Shown in pieces: positions 35,558 to 50,300 of a stretch of 64,000 nucleotides of DNA. This stretch comes from Struthidea cinerea (Eukaryota; Chordata; Aves; Passeriformes; Corcoracidae). The notes under the pieces are model-generated. The model did no database searches. It had not been told where the DNA came from and saw only the letters and a list, made by a program, of their open reading frames with translations. Every line of letters starts with the position of its first letter. Position 1 is the first letter of the stretch. The translations under genes and the position numbers were made by a program. The stretch spans positions 186,001-250,000 of the forward strand of contig VZTI01001716.1 of assembly GCA_013397865.1 (NCBI GenBank). The letters run 5' to 3'.

Positions 35558-36925
35558 GTTTCCAACACAGTCTCCCCAATACTTGTCTCCCAGCAAATTA
35601 TAAATTTGTTTTAAATGACTTGGCTTGTTCTCTAGGAAGAGGAAAGTCAGGATATACAAATTATTTAACAGTTATGATGAGATGATGGAGTAATAGAACT
35701 ATATTAATCTATGTATGTGAATATATCTGGATTCCCCAAATTATACTTTGTACACACTTGCTGATTCTTTTTTCTATTTAAATTCTACACAGATGTCTCT
35801 TAGCATATTTGTTTTACCAGTTTATATACATGACTTATTTACAAATTAATTTATAACACTTCTAAACTTAGTCCAGAGTGTCAAATTCACTCTCCAATGG
35901 CTCAGTGGAGATCTCATAGATTTCATCACTTATTTAAATTTAGTGATAAGGAAAATACATTTTACATTTTAAAAAATATATATCAAATAAGTTGTTAAAA
36001 AAAATAGTCCAAGTGGTAAATAACAGGTAAGCTCATCCCAGTTTAACATGAGAATAACCTGAATCTGGTTTGCACACTGAGATGAAGCAGGACTGCACGT
36101 ACAAGAAATCTAGGCAGAAAAATACTCTTCCGTATTACAAAATACTACCATAGAAATGTTCATTATACATCTTACGTTAGTTATAATACTTGCTCCACTA
36201 TCCCTTCATTGCAAATTTATACCTATGCTAAAATATGTAAATTATGATTGCTTTCGGTTCATGGGCAGATATATGTGTATTTGTCTCAAAACAAAGATGG
36301 ATTTGTCCCACAAATCTCAGAATTTTTTTTTCATGTTTTAAACATAATTAATTAGATACTCTTTGGATTACTGTATATTGGATATGACTGAAGTAAATTG
36401 ATATAATTGTTTCCCACTGATACAAATAACCAGTTCAAGAGCAAACAGCTACGTACATTTATACTGCCAGAAATTATAGCATGTTTTGCTTGTAGAAAAT
36501 CTTAGTTAGATTAGAATTTCCCATGCTAATTAAGTTCTACTAATCAGAAATAAATAAAGGCAATATATAAACTTCACCTGACAGGGAAAGCTGTTTCAGT
36601 TTGCATTATTACATTCAGTGGCACAGGAACACAAAGCACATATTTAGGATATTAAATTAATTTTCAGATTACTTAAATCTCAATATTCAGACTATTAAAG
36701 GCTGTCTTTCCAGAATTTTTTTGTTTAAATTTGCAACACTCTTTGTGAAAACAATTACCCAATAATAACAGAAAGTAGATTTGCTCCAGTGAACTCTGAA
36801 CACTGTGGTTAACAGTAAGGCTGCTCAGACACGTGAGACTCATGTCCCTCAGAGTCCCTCAGAGTAGGAAATTTCCTCAGACATCAAGGGTTTAAAATTA
36901 AAATTATTAGATAATGAAACAGTAC
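35558..36925. other. AT-rich unique DNA
   Basis: No recognised feature apart from a small duplication (gtccctcagagtccctcaga) at about 36846-36865. Confidence 0.6.
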
Positions 36926-37380
36926 TGTGTTTTTCTGCATTGGACAAGAAGCCTACATGCAGCTAGTAGAGCAACAGTGCAGGGTGCAGCATGCAAAGGC
37001 TGATGATTTTTTGCCTATGAAATCAACAGGGTGCTCTCAAGCTGGAGCATGGATAGCTGGGAGTGATGAGGAAAGGCACAGAGCTGGAGCACCCACATCT
37101 TTCAGGGAAGGAGAAGTTTGCAGCTGTGGGAAGCACTCCCTGAAAGGGGAAGGGCCTAGTGACCCACACAGCTGGTCAGGGGGTGCAGTTAACTGTGAAT
37201 ACATGGTGGAGAGCATCAGACTTTTGGAGATTCATCACAGAAGGTATTTGAAAAGGTGTTTATTAGTATTTTTTACATGTCTAGTATTGTTGTTTATCTG
37301 TTATATTGCTCATATTGGACCTGAATTATATCTTGCTGATTCCTTGTTGATTCTGTGTCATTAATAAATCAATATACCAC
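36926..37380 (+). other. GC-richer patch ending in a poly-A signal
   Basis: The stretch 36950-37200 is clearly GC-richer than its surroundings and carries a 145-codon open frame (36927-37364) that opens with GTG, not ATG. Its last third encodes a hydrophobic stretch (LLVFFTCLVLLFICYIAHI). An aataaa signal (37364-37369, within attaataaatcaa) lies at the end. That pattern fits either an LTR or the 3' end of an unrecognised transcript. I found no TG...CA pair with flanking duplications. I do not call this a gene: there is no ATG start, no family match and no splice context. Confidence 0.35.
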
Positions 37381-40300
37381 TTCTGTCCTTATTTGTTTTA
37401 AACTACATTAATTGAGCAGGTTCTTTTCCCTATGGTAGCCCTCACAAATCATCTCTCAAACCTCTTTAAAAGAAATAATCACTGTGATAGTAAGAGTTGA
37501 GAAGACAAGACCTCTTGCAAACAAAAGCCTGCAAAAGAGTTGGTAAAGGGGCAGATTTGACTCAGTTCTCCCTGAAAGAAAGTTTAGGAAGATTTACACC
37601 AGGTGCTCATGCAATGTTTGCAGATAGACTGAGCTAATGGAGGCACAAAGCTCCCAGGGAGAGCTATGACTTATATGGATTCACCACCAGAACCTCCCCT
37701 GCTGCATCTGACACCTGGGGAAACTCAAAACCTTAGGCTTTTGCAGAGAAGATTTTAGAGGCAGACAATACAGTGAAAAAAAAGAAACTTATCTCATTAT
37801 ACTGAGTTCATATAGCAAACCTGAAGAGCAGCAGTATCTCCCACTCCACACCTGCAAACACTCACTCTGCTGAAATCTGCTCTAGCTGCAGGTGATAGAT
37901 GAACCTTTTTGGCAGCACACAATCAAGCGTACTGCAGCAATTCAACCGTGATATCAGAAAGATCCATGTAACAGGTCAACTTGTGAGAGAGAAATGTAAA
38001 GTTCTCATCAACCTAAGAGGTTTAAAAAACCTTTAAAAGACATTTCTAGCTGTGACTGACAGATGATTTTCTGACATTCACTTTTGATCAATCTGTGCAA
38101 ATAAATTTCAAGGCCAACATAGTATCAGACCTGCAATACTGTATTTTATACTATATCATTCAAAGGATATATAGCACTGAGAGTAACTAAAAAGCAGAAG
38201 ACAAGTTCTCTATAAACATCCATTTTTCCTCTCTGAAATGGCAATAGCCTAACAAGATCTGAATTAAATCATCATGGTTTTAGTTGAAAAATGAAAGATA
38301 TTCTTTCCAAAACTTTAAAGATATCTCAAGCCCTTAAATATTCTGTGGACATAGCAGAACCTAACATTGTAAACTCCTATAAACCTGTTGGTGTCTTCCC
38401 CTACTGCAAGCCATTCTAAGATGAAAGTTGATATTGAGAGTCCTTACATAGTGTAAATGAAAACCCAATACTCATTCCTTCTTCAGGGAAATCCTCAGTA
38501 AACAGCAGTCAGAGAAAAAGCAACTGAGGCACAAAAGTGGGTTGAAAACAAAGTAAAGAATCCAGAACCAATAAAGGATGCTATACACAGACATGTTCTT
38601 ACTCTTCCCTCTCTCTTCTGTGGTCTTATGCCCCACTTTAATCCCAAATCATTCCCTCGGACATCTCCTGGAAAACCTGCCTAATTATATGAAAAGCATT
38701 TGTAGCAGAAGAGAATGCTGATATCTGTTGAATTGTGCTATTGTTAGAGCTGTTTAACTTAGTAGCAATAATAAAATCTTAGGTGATCAGAGAAGAGTTT
38801 AAAAATTGAAAGAAAACTTTTAAATTAACTTATTTAGATGTTTTTATTGTTTGCTAGGACTTCATCCTCTGGCTACCTTCTCCATGTACTTAACCTGCCC
38901 TTTCTGCCTCTATCTCACTCACAGCACTGTTGTTTCTAGGTGACATTTAGAATGCCTGTAAGCGAAATTTTCACACTTATTTTAATGGGGAAAAAATTGA
39001 GCATGACATATGGGTAATTCAGATAGCATTTACTTCACTGTGGGAAACTCTAACTTCACTTGTTACTTTGAACAATTGGGAATATGCCTCCTCCAAACTA
39101 CCAGCTTGCTAATATTTCAAATTCTATATATCTACGTTTAATCCCTGACTAGGAAAATATGTCTCTTCTTTTTCCCTTGTAATGAGGTTCATACTGAACT
39201 GTATCAGTATTATATATGGTCTCAATAATATTGAGACTATTTTAACAGAATAAATTTACTAGCTCAGCGCAATAATGTAGTTATTTACCATATTTTACTA
39301 TGTCAAGAGCAGACCTAGACTCATTCTATCTCACTTTAGGGACCTAGACAAAGTGACTAACCACAGTATGCTTATTGCCAGTGCAATGAAACAGACACCT
39401 TCATATGGCAAATCAGATCCTAAAGAAGGTGCCTCTTTTTCTGTCATCTGCTTGAGTTCATAGGGCAGCTCTGGTCAGAGTGTAGGCACCTCAGCTGTGT
39501 GTCTAATCAGGCACAAGATGAATCTGGACCTAAGTACCTATAAACTTTTACATGTTTTGGAAGGACATACCCTGTTAATTCTTGGAACAAATATATTCTG
39601 TGAAATGCCAGCAACTACTGCAAGATCACTGTCAACAAATACCACAGTAAATAGAAATTGGGGGGAAAAAAATGGGAGGAAAAGCCATACCAAAATCTGT
39701 TTCTGGAACAGGTGGTAGGAAATTTCTTGAGGTATAGCAGGAATATAATGATGCCTTGAAAAGTAAAAGAGCATCAAATATTATAAGCAGGATGATAGAG
39801 AGCACCTTATGTGGAGAACAGATTTTGAGAGAGGCAGAAGAGTGACTTGTAAGGACTTGAAAGTCTCTAAAGAGAGAGAAATGGAGACAAAGCTTAAGAA
39901 ACTTCACAAACAGAGGTGTTTTCTGATTTTGGCCATAGATAGTAGAAAGAAGGCAGTGAAAAGATGGGTAACAATTGTTATATTTTCATTCTTTCCTGTG
40001 TTCCATGATGAGTTTTTCCAACTTCTCTTTTGTGAACTCTTTTTACCTTGGGCCCTGGCTGTTGGAGATGAAAACAAAGATGCAACTGAAACACTGACAA
40101 CATTCACAGAAGTTGATCCTGTGGGGAAGAAATCTAAACAGCTTTTTCTGACTCACTTAAGGGTCGGCAGAAATGTAGTATACATTTATGTGTATGAACA
40201 CACTTCAAAAACTGGCTCATGTACCAGAAGCAGTCAGGATCAGCCAGAGCTAATTTACTCTGTGCTTGGTACCTGGGGAAGAGGGAATTTAAAACACAGC

Positions 40301-43300
40301 CCTAATTAAAGGGAAATTTCTGTGTCAGGAAAAAATGGTCTTATCAGAGATATTTCTCAGGGTTGCATTTTTGTAAATAATTTCTAGGCCCAAGGAAATG
40401 GCTTTATGTGCTGCTTTGCTTTTGCAGTCAACAAGTATTTTCTTGCATAATTTATCAATGATAAAGATTACATGTTTAGGTTAAGGAATATTTCTATTAG
40501 TAATGGTCTAGTCAGCAACGTGGGCTAATTCATCCTGCTGCTTCATTTTCTGGCAGGCAAATAACGTTTAAGTGCTAAGCATTTAAGAGTGAAGTAGACT
40601 TTGAGATAAATTTCTGTTCTGAAACACTACCTTTGATGTAGAGTCTGGTAATGAACAGTCAACATTATGAGCCTAGACTTAATTCAGTGTATAAGTAGTA
40701 AGGATTCTCACTTCAAACATATTAATTCTATTTCAGTTCAGCCTACAGTTAGCAAACAACTTTGGATGTTAAATTAATTTCATATAAAGATATTTATATT
40801 AAGATATTGAGAAATAGGATTTTATTCTCCAGTTGACTTCTTTTCCAGCTGTCTCCACTTATTCATGTTGCCAGATCTGTTGGATTGCTAATTTTGCTAT
40901 GGCAAGTCTCTAACAGTTCACTTTCAAGCAACCTGCTCTGATTGGAGCTAAATTATCCCTGGGAAAAGAAGACAGTTTACATTTTTGTTCAGGTACACAG
41001 CCTGCTAATAGATTCCAGGTGCCAAGTTGAATGAGAAACATTGGTTTGAGTTTAATTTCTCAGATGGAAAGTTGAAAAAGCTTCTGTAGATTGTTCTCCC
41101 TAGCACAGAGCATTATGCTGTGGGACACCCAGACCATGCATCCCCATAGCTGTGTGTAAGTTCATTTCCCAGGTGAGAGAAACACGGTGCATTATCTTCA
41201 GCGTAGCACCCTATTAAATAGCCATACTAAATCTGTGAGACAACAGAGCATTTTGACAGTACTCAAAGCACTGGTTCCCTATAGATACACATTTTATAAG
41301 GTCACATCACAACAGACATTTTACTGATAGATAAATTGAAGAAAACAACCCCTTTGTCATCAAGACTATAAAGGCAAGTAGCAGGCCATAAAATGGAACT
41401 GCCGTGTTAATTTTGGCAGGCCAAGAGTCAGAGAGTCAAAAAAAATTACTTGCATTCTGGCCTGTAAGTTGTAGACATCCATTCTATACATTTTCTGACT
41501 AGCCTGTGTTTGGTCTTTTTACATACAACTTTCCCAGAGAATTCGTATTTCCTCTTCTGGCTCATAGTTCTGAAACAAAGAACGCTTTAAGGAAGTTGTA
41601 GCACTGACACCAACAGCATCTAAAGAACATCACTAAGAAGAGGTTGTTCAGATCTCTACATTTTGACTCACAGAGGAGAAAGGCAATTTATATTTTTAAA
41701 AAGCAATCAACTAAAATCTTTTAAATGGGCTCCAAACCTGTTCAGTGCTCAGCTATAAAGAATAACATCTAAACTGCTTTCTGAATAAAAGAGTTCTATA
41801 GGAGGTTAACAGAAAATCTTGAATGGAATTGCCAGTTCCATCGATTAGATTCAATTTACAATGCCATCAGAGTAAGACCTAATTTTATTTAACTTATTTT
41901 GTCTATTGTTATTCTGCACATCAGTAGAAGACTAACCCATTTTCTCTCTTATATGATCCTATTATCAGTCAATCAATAATTTTCAAGTGAAAAAGGCAGA
42001 ATTTCAAAATAGTTTCAATCTTGAATCTTTCAGATGTCAATCTGTTCTCCTTGGGTTTGATCAAAAGGCAAACAGTGAGGAATAAAACTTTAGAACTGTT
42101 TACGTGAGTTAAAAAAGTTGTATAGTTGAAGTCAGCTTCTATTTAACACTGGGCATGACAGACTTCAGACAAACCTTCTAAGAGCAGCACAAATGCAGCA
42201 TTCATATTTTCACAGTAAATGACAACAAGTCATTTCCCCTCAGGTCTTTAAAGTAAAATGTGCATGAATCCCAGCTCCTTTACAAAGAAGCTAGAATGAA
42301 TTTCTATTATTTAATCAAAATTATCACTGCTTTTCACAGTTTCAGAACTGAAAGGTAGATGAACAAGTAATTACTAGTCAAATATCAGAATTGTGGCTTT
42401 GACATTGGCTAAAGGTTGAACCAACCAGTCACTGACTGCCATAATATGCTATATCTTCTTAAATATTACTGAAACAGTACAATTCAGAAGATAAGCAATG
42501 TTGTTTGTAGCTGTAACATGAGAGTAAACTGTCCAGAAAGCATTCTTTTCATTTTCAAACAATTCTGTTACAATTTAACATTATCTGTAGAATTATCAGT
42601 AAGTTGGGAGACTTATTCAGAATTGTATGTTAGCCTCTAATCTCAGAGGAGAGATGAAAAAGGTTTATTACAATTTCATTTTTTCCTGCTTTTATCAGCT
42701 TCTTTACTTCTCAAATTGCAGCATGCAATTATTCAACTGCTAGCCTTTCAAACCTAAATGATTTGGGATTTTTTTCTTATAATGGTAAATCTCTTTCAGA
42801 GGACTTTCCTATGACATGAACACCCTCTTTGTTTGATACACAACAAGTTTTCCACTTAAAGAGATTAAATATTCCATCATGTTAGCTTTCTGGGATTCTA
42901 TTATTTTCACAATTTATTCTGTTATTCCATTCTCAGCCTTAAAATATTTGTCTGGATCGCAACAGATCTATTAAGAGATAGAAGTCCAACATTTTTTTAT
43001 TTTTTCCACCAACAGACAAATATCTGACTAAATGAACACCTGTTGAAGCTATAAAAATAGGAATGAAGATATAAATATACTTTAAAATTCTGTGGTTTCA
43101 ACTTCCATTTAAAATTTAATCTTCAGTAATTACTTTTCGTATTTTAGTCTCTAACACTCAAGTCACTCACCCAGGTAAAAATATTGCTTAAAGCCTGAAG
43201 CAGTAGCAGTTGTAGTACCACTGAATAGTACCTTAAATGTTTATAGTTCTAGATAACATCACAGGTATTTTATAGCAACCTGACAGTGGGGTGGCTGTGG

Positions 43301-46300
43301 CTTTTTGTAATAATCATGGCAAAAGGACTGCAATTATATCTGTGTATACATGGCCCCATCTAGATTTCAGTCTACCGAGAACTAGATTTTTCAACAACAA
43401 ATCCAACTGCCAAAATAATTTGCTCCGGGAAAGAGTAATGTGTTCATTCTCCAGGGCAAGTGTCTTGTTTCTACAGCAAGAGCAAACTTCTGTGTCTTTT
43501 CACCACATCTGCAACTTTCATACAGGCTAAACCACCCTGTACTCCATCCTGTACAACCGTCCCATACTGTTTTTCCTGCACAAGCTGCAATATTCCACAG
43601 CAGATCAGCAAAGGAGCCTTGCAACTCAAACTGTCATTTCATAGAGTGTCTTTGAATTTCTGGAATGAAACTTCAATAATTTATAATTTTAGAAAACAGA
43701 TACTGCTGGAGAATCTGCTTCTAGGGGTGTATCTCTTCGGTGCTTAACCATATTTAATTAAATTGCCCTGGCTTTAAGCCTGAAGTGCTAAATATGATAC
43801 TGCTTTCAAATTATCATGAAAGCTGTTTGAAAAATCTCATCAGTGGACAAGTAGAGATTGTTCTTAAGAAGTAGCCTTTTTTTCCAGGCATATGGCTGAA
43901 TTATTCCAGGAAAGCAGTTTATTATTTGCTGAGAAAAGCAGAGAAGATAAGAATATGACAGGACCAGGATGAAATCCATCTGCCATTCAAGTGGAACAGA
44001 GGTTGCCCAGGGCTCTGTGCTGCCTCAGTTTGTGCACTGGTGCATTCACAGACATTACCTGTAGAAAGTGTACCTGCTTTTCCCAACAGAAATCATAGGC
44101 ATATAGCAAAAGAGTGTGGAGAATACAAAAAACTGTGAATATGAAAGCTAGATAAAAAAGGCCGGGGCCCCATTACAAAAAGGCTTCACCTTACTAGCCA
44201 CAGCTCTTTTTAATTATTGGTGTAAAAGACAGTAGACATGGACACACATTTTGTCGAGCCTTTCTTAGTGATTAGAACCAATTTTTCTTGCACATCCATT
44301 AAGTCCATTATCACCAAATTTCAGCAAATTCCACGCATTTTATTTAAACCTCTACATACACATGGATTGGGACAGACAGCTGATTTTTTTGCTGCACTAC
44401 TGTAGTGACTACTGGCTCGTAACATGGTAGACAATAAAAATCATAACCTCTAAGAACCTATAAATAAGACCTCTTGAACTCGGCAACGTAAACCTCATTT
44501 ATCCACGGACCTGAGGCTACCAACTCTAGAGGCACAGTTTTGCAGTAAGCTGTAGGAACCTTGGACTCATGGGAGTTCCTGCCTGCCACACTGCTGGTCC
44601 TTTCATGCATGGCACACAATCAGTGGCATGGACAGAAGGACTTGCAGCAAATTAACCTTATAAAAACATTAATTAAAGGAGAAAGGGGCCTTGATAAAGG
44701 AGGTTGCAGTTGGCTTGGCTTTTTCCTATAATCACAATTTAGCAAAGAACAGATTTTAAAATCTGGGGTCAAAAGAGTGACAACATGAGTTTTGGATTAA
44801 ATCATCTAAACATGAACACTTTGGAAATTAAATTCTGAATACTGACCCCAGATTTGAAACACAGTATAAAGTAATTATACCCACCTTCCTCATCCATAAA
44901 TTCATTAAGAAGTGTGTGTCTTAATCAGGTATAACAGCATTAGTTTAGTGAGGTAGCTTTTTCCCTGCTATATAAAGTGCTCCCCTCCCTCTGTAAAGCA
45001 TTGCTTGAAAGTGGTTACTAGTAGAACTGAGAGGGTATGTGACAGAGAGCTGGCTGAAATTACAGTTTCACAGCAAAGGTGTAAAAAGATTTTTGAAATT
45101 AATCCTGTGCTCTAGGACACCACATTGCTTACATTATTTACATAAAATGTCAGGATACTTGTAATACAATCTAATGCTACTGAGCTGAGCATAGCCAGTG
45201 ACTTTTGCTGACTGCAGCAGTGGAAGATGAGCAAACTGACATTAAGACAGTGAAAACTCCTCTACTGGGGAAAAATAAAGGAAAAATGTGAAGAGGCAGA
45301 GAAGCAGGAGAATATAGATCAGAACTGTTTTGAAGAGAGCATTCAGAGTTCTAAAAACATAAAAGTGAATTTATCACATAAAATAGAATAAGCAAATGAA
45401 TCTACAGATGCACGTCTCTAAACAGACTAAGCTTGAATATTCCTATTGAGCAAGCAGGGAAAGGACTAAAAGGTCAGGACTGGTTCCTGAGAGAGTGGCA
45501 GAAAGGACAGAATCAGGTTAGAAACAGATTAGGACCACATTTTTCCTAAAGGGCCTGGTGAGGCAGCAGAAGGGAGGGCAGTAGGTACTGCAATTTCCCA
45601 TGAAGAAGAAAGGCAGAAGGCATTCTGCAGCAGTGCAAGGGAGCTTGCCCTGAGCACCCTTCCAGACTGGAGTGGAGATTGTGGAAGGTAATGACAGCAG
45701 AGGTCTTAAACTTGCATGTTGGTCAGAGAAGCAGCAGAGGTGCCGGCTGATGGGGAGAGAAACTGTTTTCAAAATCTATTGAAGGGATTAGCAGACACAG
45801 CAGAAGCATAGAGGACCATAACAGGACTTTAGAAAGAACAGTAGAATTATAATGAACAGCTGAAAGTGTGAATGAGAGAATTCAGGTACAGGTAGCTAGA
45901 AACAGTATGAGAATGTTATATTTTGCCTTTCTCCCATAGTGCTTTCCAACTTCTATTCATAGCTGGACAAAAGAAAATACAATTTTTAATACCCATTAAA
46001 TGGACAAATTTCCAGTTTGTTGATTATAATAGTTTTATGCCAACATTCATCTTTAGTTTGCTTTACAAAGTAATCAATGCTCCAAGAGCTACAGAGGATG
46101 TACAATTATAAACCACTGTGACCCTTATTAGAAGAAACAATGTATCAGCTATTTGATAAAGATAAAACTCACAACTCAACAGTTTTATTAGAAATTAGAA
46201 AAATCATTATCATGACAAAGTAGAGAAATAACATGACAGCCACACTGCAATTCTGATATTAGCTGGCAGTGAAAAACAGAGCAGCAAAATTCCAATTGTA

Positions 46301-47362
46301 TGTCAGCAAGTGGACATACAGTTTCCCGGTTTCACCAATAAAAATATGAGTGTGCTTAATTTGGCTGTTGACACTGTGATCATTATTGAAGATATAAAGG
46401 AACTCAAACTCTTAAGACAAAAACAAGCTGGTGTACAATGAAAGCTGCCAAAAAAACATGACAATATAAATACATACACACAGGAAAGAGAAACAAAACT
46501 ATTTTTCTTACCAATTTGAGAAGAGAAAAAATTAGTTGCTCTTTCTGAGCTTAATTTTGTTTTCTCCAACCCCTTATCCTATTCCTTCAATGACTCACTT
46601 AGGTGAAGTTCTGAAAGACGTGGAAGATACAGAATTCTGCAGATATTGTCAAGAGTAAACATAAACTTGGTATCTAGTGGCCCTGGAAGTTCTCATTTTA
46701 GGTGATCAAGGCTTGCTAAACATGTCGTACATTAAATTCCAGAAAACTCATCTGATATGAATGTGAAGTTTATCTGAATTCTTCCAATATTCACAAGGGA
46801 AAGAAAGTTCAAAAACACAGAAGGATGGAGATTTGGTCATTTAAAAGAACTGAGTTTGCAGTATAAAAAATTAATTGTCTAAACTCCCATTTTAACATTC
46901 TGTAATGGACTAAGAAATTAAATCCCATATTTTTCAAAAGTATTTATGTATATAAAAATGAAGCTACAGATTGCTGGGAAAGAGACAAGAAAGATGTTTC
47001 TATGTATGATTCCTACCCCTCCCTTAAAAAAAATTATCAATTATTTTTTCATTCCTTTAACAAGATCTTAATACGTTTACCAAAGCAGAAATAAACATTC
47101 AACTGCAAATTTTGTTGAATTCTTTGCATTGAACTCTATTTAGAAGCAACAGAAAAAATATGGCATGTTTTCTATTTTTGACCTCTCAGTAAAAAAATCA
47201 GTTATGGAATATGTAAAGAAAAAAGAGATGCAAAAAATCCAGTAAATTAATTAGTCCTATAGTAAAATCATTGCAATGTTCTCTTGATGAATAGTTCTGG
47301 CTTCTATCTCTATTTTGGGGAATTCTGTCCACGTGAACAAACACAGCAAGTTATTTACAAAC
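37381..47362. other. AT-rich unique DNA, no gene recognised
   Basis: Almost 10 kb without a recognisable gene or transposon. The longest open frame in the window (39809-40309, +, 166 codons) starts with ATG but has no recognisable domain, and antisense frames overlap it. A perfect small inverted repeat (gtctcaat-aat-attgagac) lies at 39219-39237. A short ggggcccc palindrome lies near 44164-44171. Frames at 43391-43747 on both strands are mutual shadows. Confidence 0.6.
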
Positions 47363-50300
47363 AAACAAACAAGAAAATTAGGCAGTCTAAGACATTCTCC
47401 TTCAATAGATTTTATCCTTGAAATGGGAGTAAGATGACAAAGAAACATCTTGTTAAGAAAATTTTGCAATTTCTAAAAATTAAATAAGCCTTCAGTTTTC
47501 ATCACCTAGACCATACATAGGCAATCAAATAGAAAGTCTTGCATTTTATCTTTCCAGTATTTCCCACTGTAACAAAACCTAGGTAAATCTTGATTAGGTC
47601 TTAGGTTATACAACTTTTAGAATATTCTGCAGTCATCCAGGCCTGATTCCTTACTTTCCTTTTGGAAGTCTTTGCCTCCAACCTCAAAGCCACAGACCCA
47701 ATTCAAAGTGTCCCAACAAGATTCAGCATCCTTTCTAGTGGATGGCCGACCCACAACATTTGAAAAGGAAATAAGTGACAGACATTGTAACCACATTCGT
47801 GGTTTAGGAGCCTGAAATTATTATTTTTTACAAGACTAAATCCATATCATATGCAAATTTCTATTATTTAATATTTTTTATTGCAATAGAATAACATGTA
47901 GAATAGTGATCTTTAACCAGTAACTATGTTTTCTACCTGCTAAATGCATTTTCAGAGGGACAGCTTAGGATCTTCACAGGCATCTATCCCCCCGGACTGA
48001 GTGCTCTAAACATAGAGACTTGATCTAAGAAGGACAAAACCATCTTTGCTTCCCTCTGAGAGCTGGATGATTAAATTGCAGACACAATAAAACCTACATC
48101 AGGGATATGAGATCTCAAACATCTTTCTCATCTAATTGTTCTGAGGTTAGAGAGGCTACAAATTTCAAAGCTCTGTGGGGTTGCATTTGGAGTATGAGCA
48201 AATACACCGTTCCTTCAGTTGTTTAGGAATTATGAAACTCTTCCTAAAACACTGACGAATGAACACAGAATCTTGCCTTGAAACCTTTCTTACTTGAGCA
48301 ACCCCACTTGATAGGGATGAAAACATTCACCTGAGCAACCTATGAGACCAACTGATGCCAATTTAGAGGAACAAAGAAAATGCTGCAGTTAAGGAAGATG
48401 TTTACTTCCATGCGGCTCCACTAACGGGACAATATTCTTCCTCTTGCCTAAGGTATATGTAAAAACAAATCGATGTGTTTCATGAAATGCTCTTCTTATA
48501 ATAATAATGTTTTTGTTTGTTTGCATGGTTTTGTCAGGCATGTAAATCTCACTCCAATATCTTGGACTGTAAGCAGGTTCTGTCAATTTAAACTGTACTT
48601 ACTTCACCCATGGGTTGATGCTCAAATGGAATTTACAGAGAAAGCTGAAAAAGAGCAAGGCATTTTGTCTGCTTACGGTTACCTCTAATGAGATATTCTC
48701 AATGACTATTCTCAGAAGTTGGTCTTTATGTACTTGTAATTCTTAACATGCAAAATGTGTTCGAAAGGATGACTCTTAGCATAAATAATGCATAACTTCA
48801 TAGACAAAAAATAGTCTCAGGTGGTTCTGATGGGGAGTTTTGTGACTATTGCAAGACAGATTTTCTTAAAGCAGACTTAGTAGCAGTAGTCAGGCAGGTT
48901 TATTTTTTTAATTTATTTTGCTAGTGTTCTCTGTCCTTAGGGGGAAAAACGTGCACAGACAAAGACTTATTACAGTAGACACTATCATTTCCAAATCTAA
49001 TAGAAACAGTTTGCTCCGACACAGGATTCAGCATAGAAATGTTTCATTCTCAAAAGAACTGACATTCTGTTGATAGGGATTTCAATAAACAAACAAGAGT
49101 TGCTTTTTGATAACCCTCTTCCTATACGGTAGTATTTCACTGCAGAGGCAGAGCTCTTTACAGGCTCACTGCTGTGAATGAAAAAAGATGACAGTCAGAT
49201 TAAAGGCTTCCAAGGCAAACTTTCATTTTATGTCAAGATAAAAGGTGGTGAGTTTTATTTACAGTTCTGTGTCCTTATTCAGGGCATTCATGCTAATCTG
49301 GACATATGATTAGAAATGTTGAACTGAAATAGTTGCTGCTTTTCAGACCTCAACATATCTCTAACTTATGTGCATCCTTGAAGATATTCTTCATGTTACA
49401 GAACACCACAGGAGTAAGTCTACTGAAATCACTTCCTTTTCCTTGAAGTAATAATTACAGAAAGTTCTATATCTAGCACAACAAATACATCCAAGGTTTC
49501 ATCTGTTAAACAAAAGTCCTAAAATATTCACTCTGTATACTATCTCCTCCTTTGCTTTAATCTATAAATGCTTTCACAAACACAGCTTGTCTACAAGAAA
49601 CATCGGTGTTAAGTAGACCATGTTTAGACAAACACATTGAATTTGCACCAGAGCATTCCTGGAAGCTTGACGTACCTCCCTCTTCCACAATTTTTTTCAT
49701 ATATTCCTACCCTTTTGTTTTATTTACTCACAGGCAGGCTAAGATTCATACCACCCTTTATGGTATGACAAAAAATGGACCAATACTTTGCTGGTAGCTC
49801 TCTGAGCGCAACAGATACACACAGACACTTTTTCTCCCATGGAAGCAACAGTTAATAGGTTGCAGAAGGGGTCTCCTGACAAGACTTCTCAATTTTCATT
49901 CCAAACACTGCTTAGGAACTCTTTATAATGTGTGATACCATAGATGCCAGCAGGATCAAGACTCCATGATTATAGTTAAATAGGGATAAGCTGCTACTGC
50001 AGTATAAGACTGTAAAAACTCCACAGGTAAACAAACATAAAACCCATTGGATGAGAGACAAGAAAAGTAAATATGTAGCATGTCAGCTTGCAGTCACTTG
50101 CATCTTGTTTCTGCTGCTACTACAGAACAATTCATAAACATGCAAATATGCTGTACATGTATGTGAGAGATTTGGTAAGGAGAAAATGGTGTCTCTCAAT
50201 TATGTAGAAAGTAAAAGGTTTTTTTGAAAAGTCTAATTGAAACAACTGTTTCAATAAATACTCCTCCTATATTTTTAGTTTCAATTTTTACATGTCTCAG

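Noticed and set aside
39809..40309. 166-codon ATG-started frame on the plus strand, the longest in the window
   Set aside because: It has no recognisable domain, signal or splice context. Antisense frames overlap it (39632-39907, 39904-40107), and one frame of this length is plausible by chance in 64 kb of non-coding DNA.
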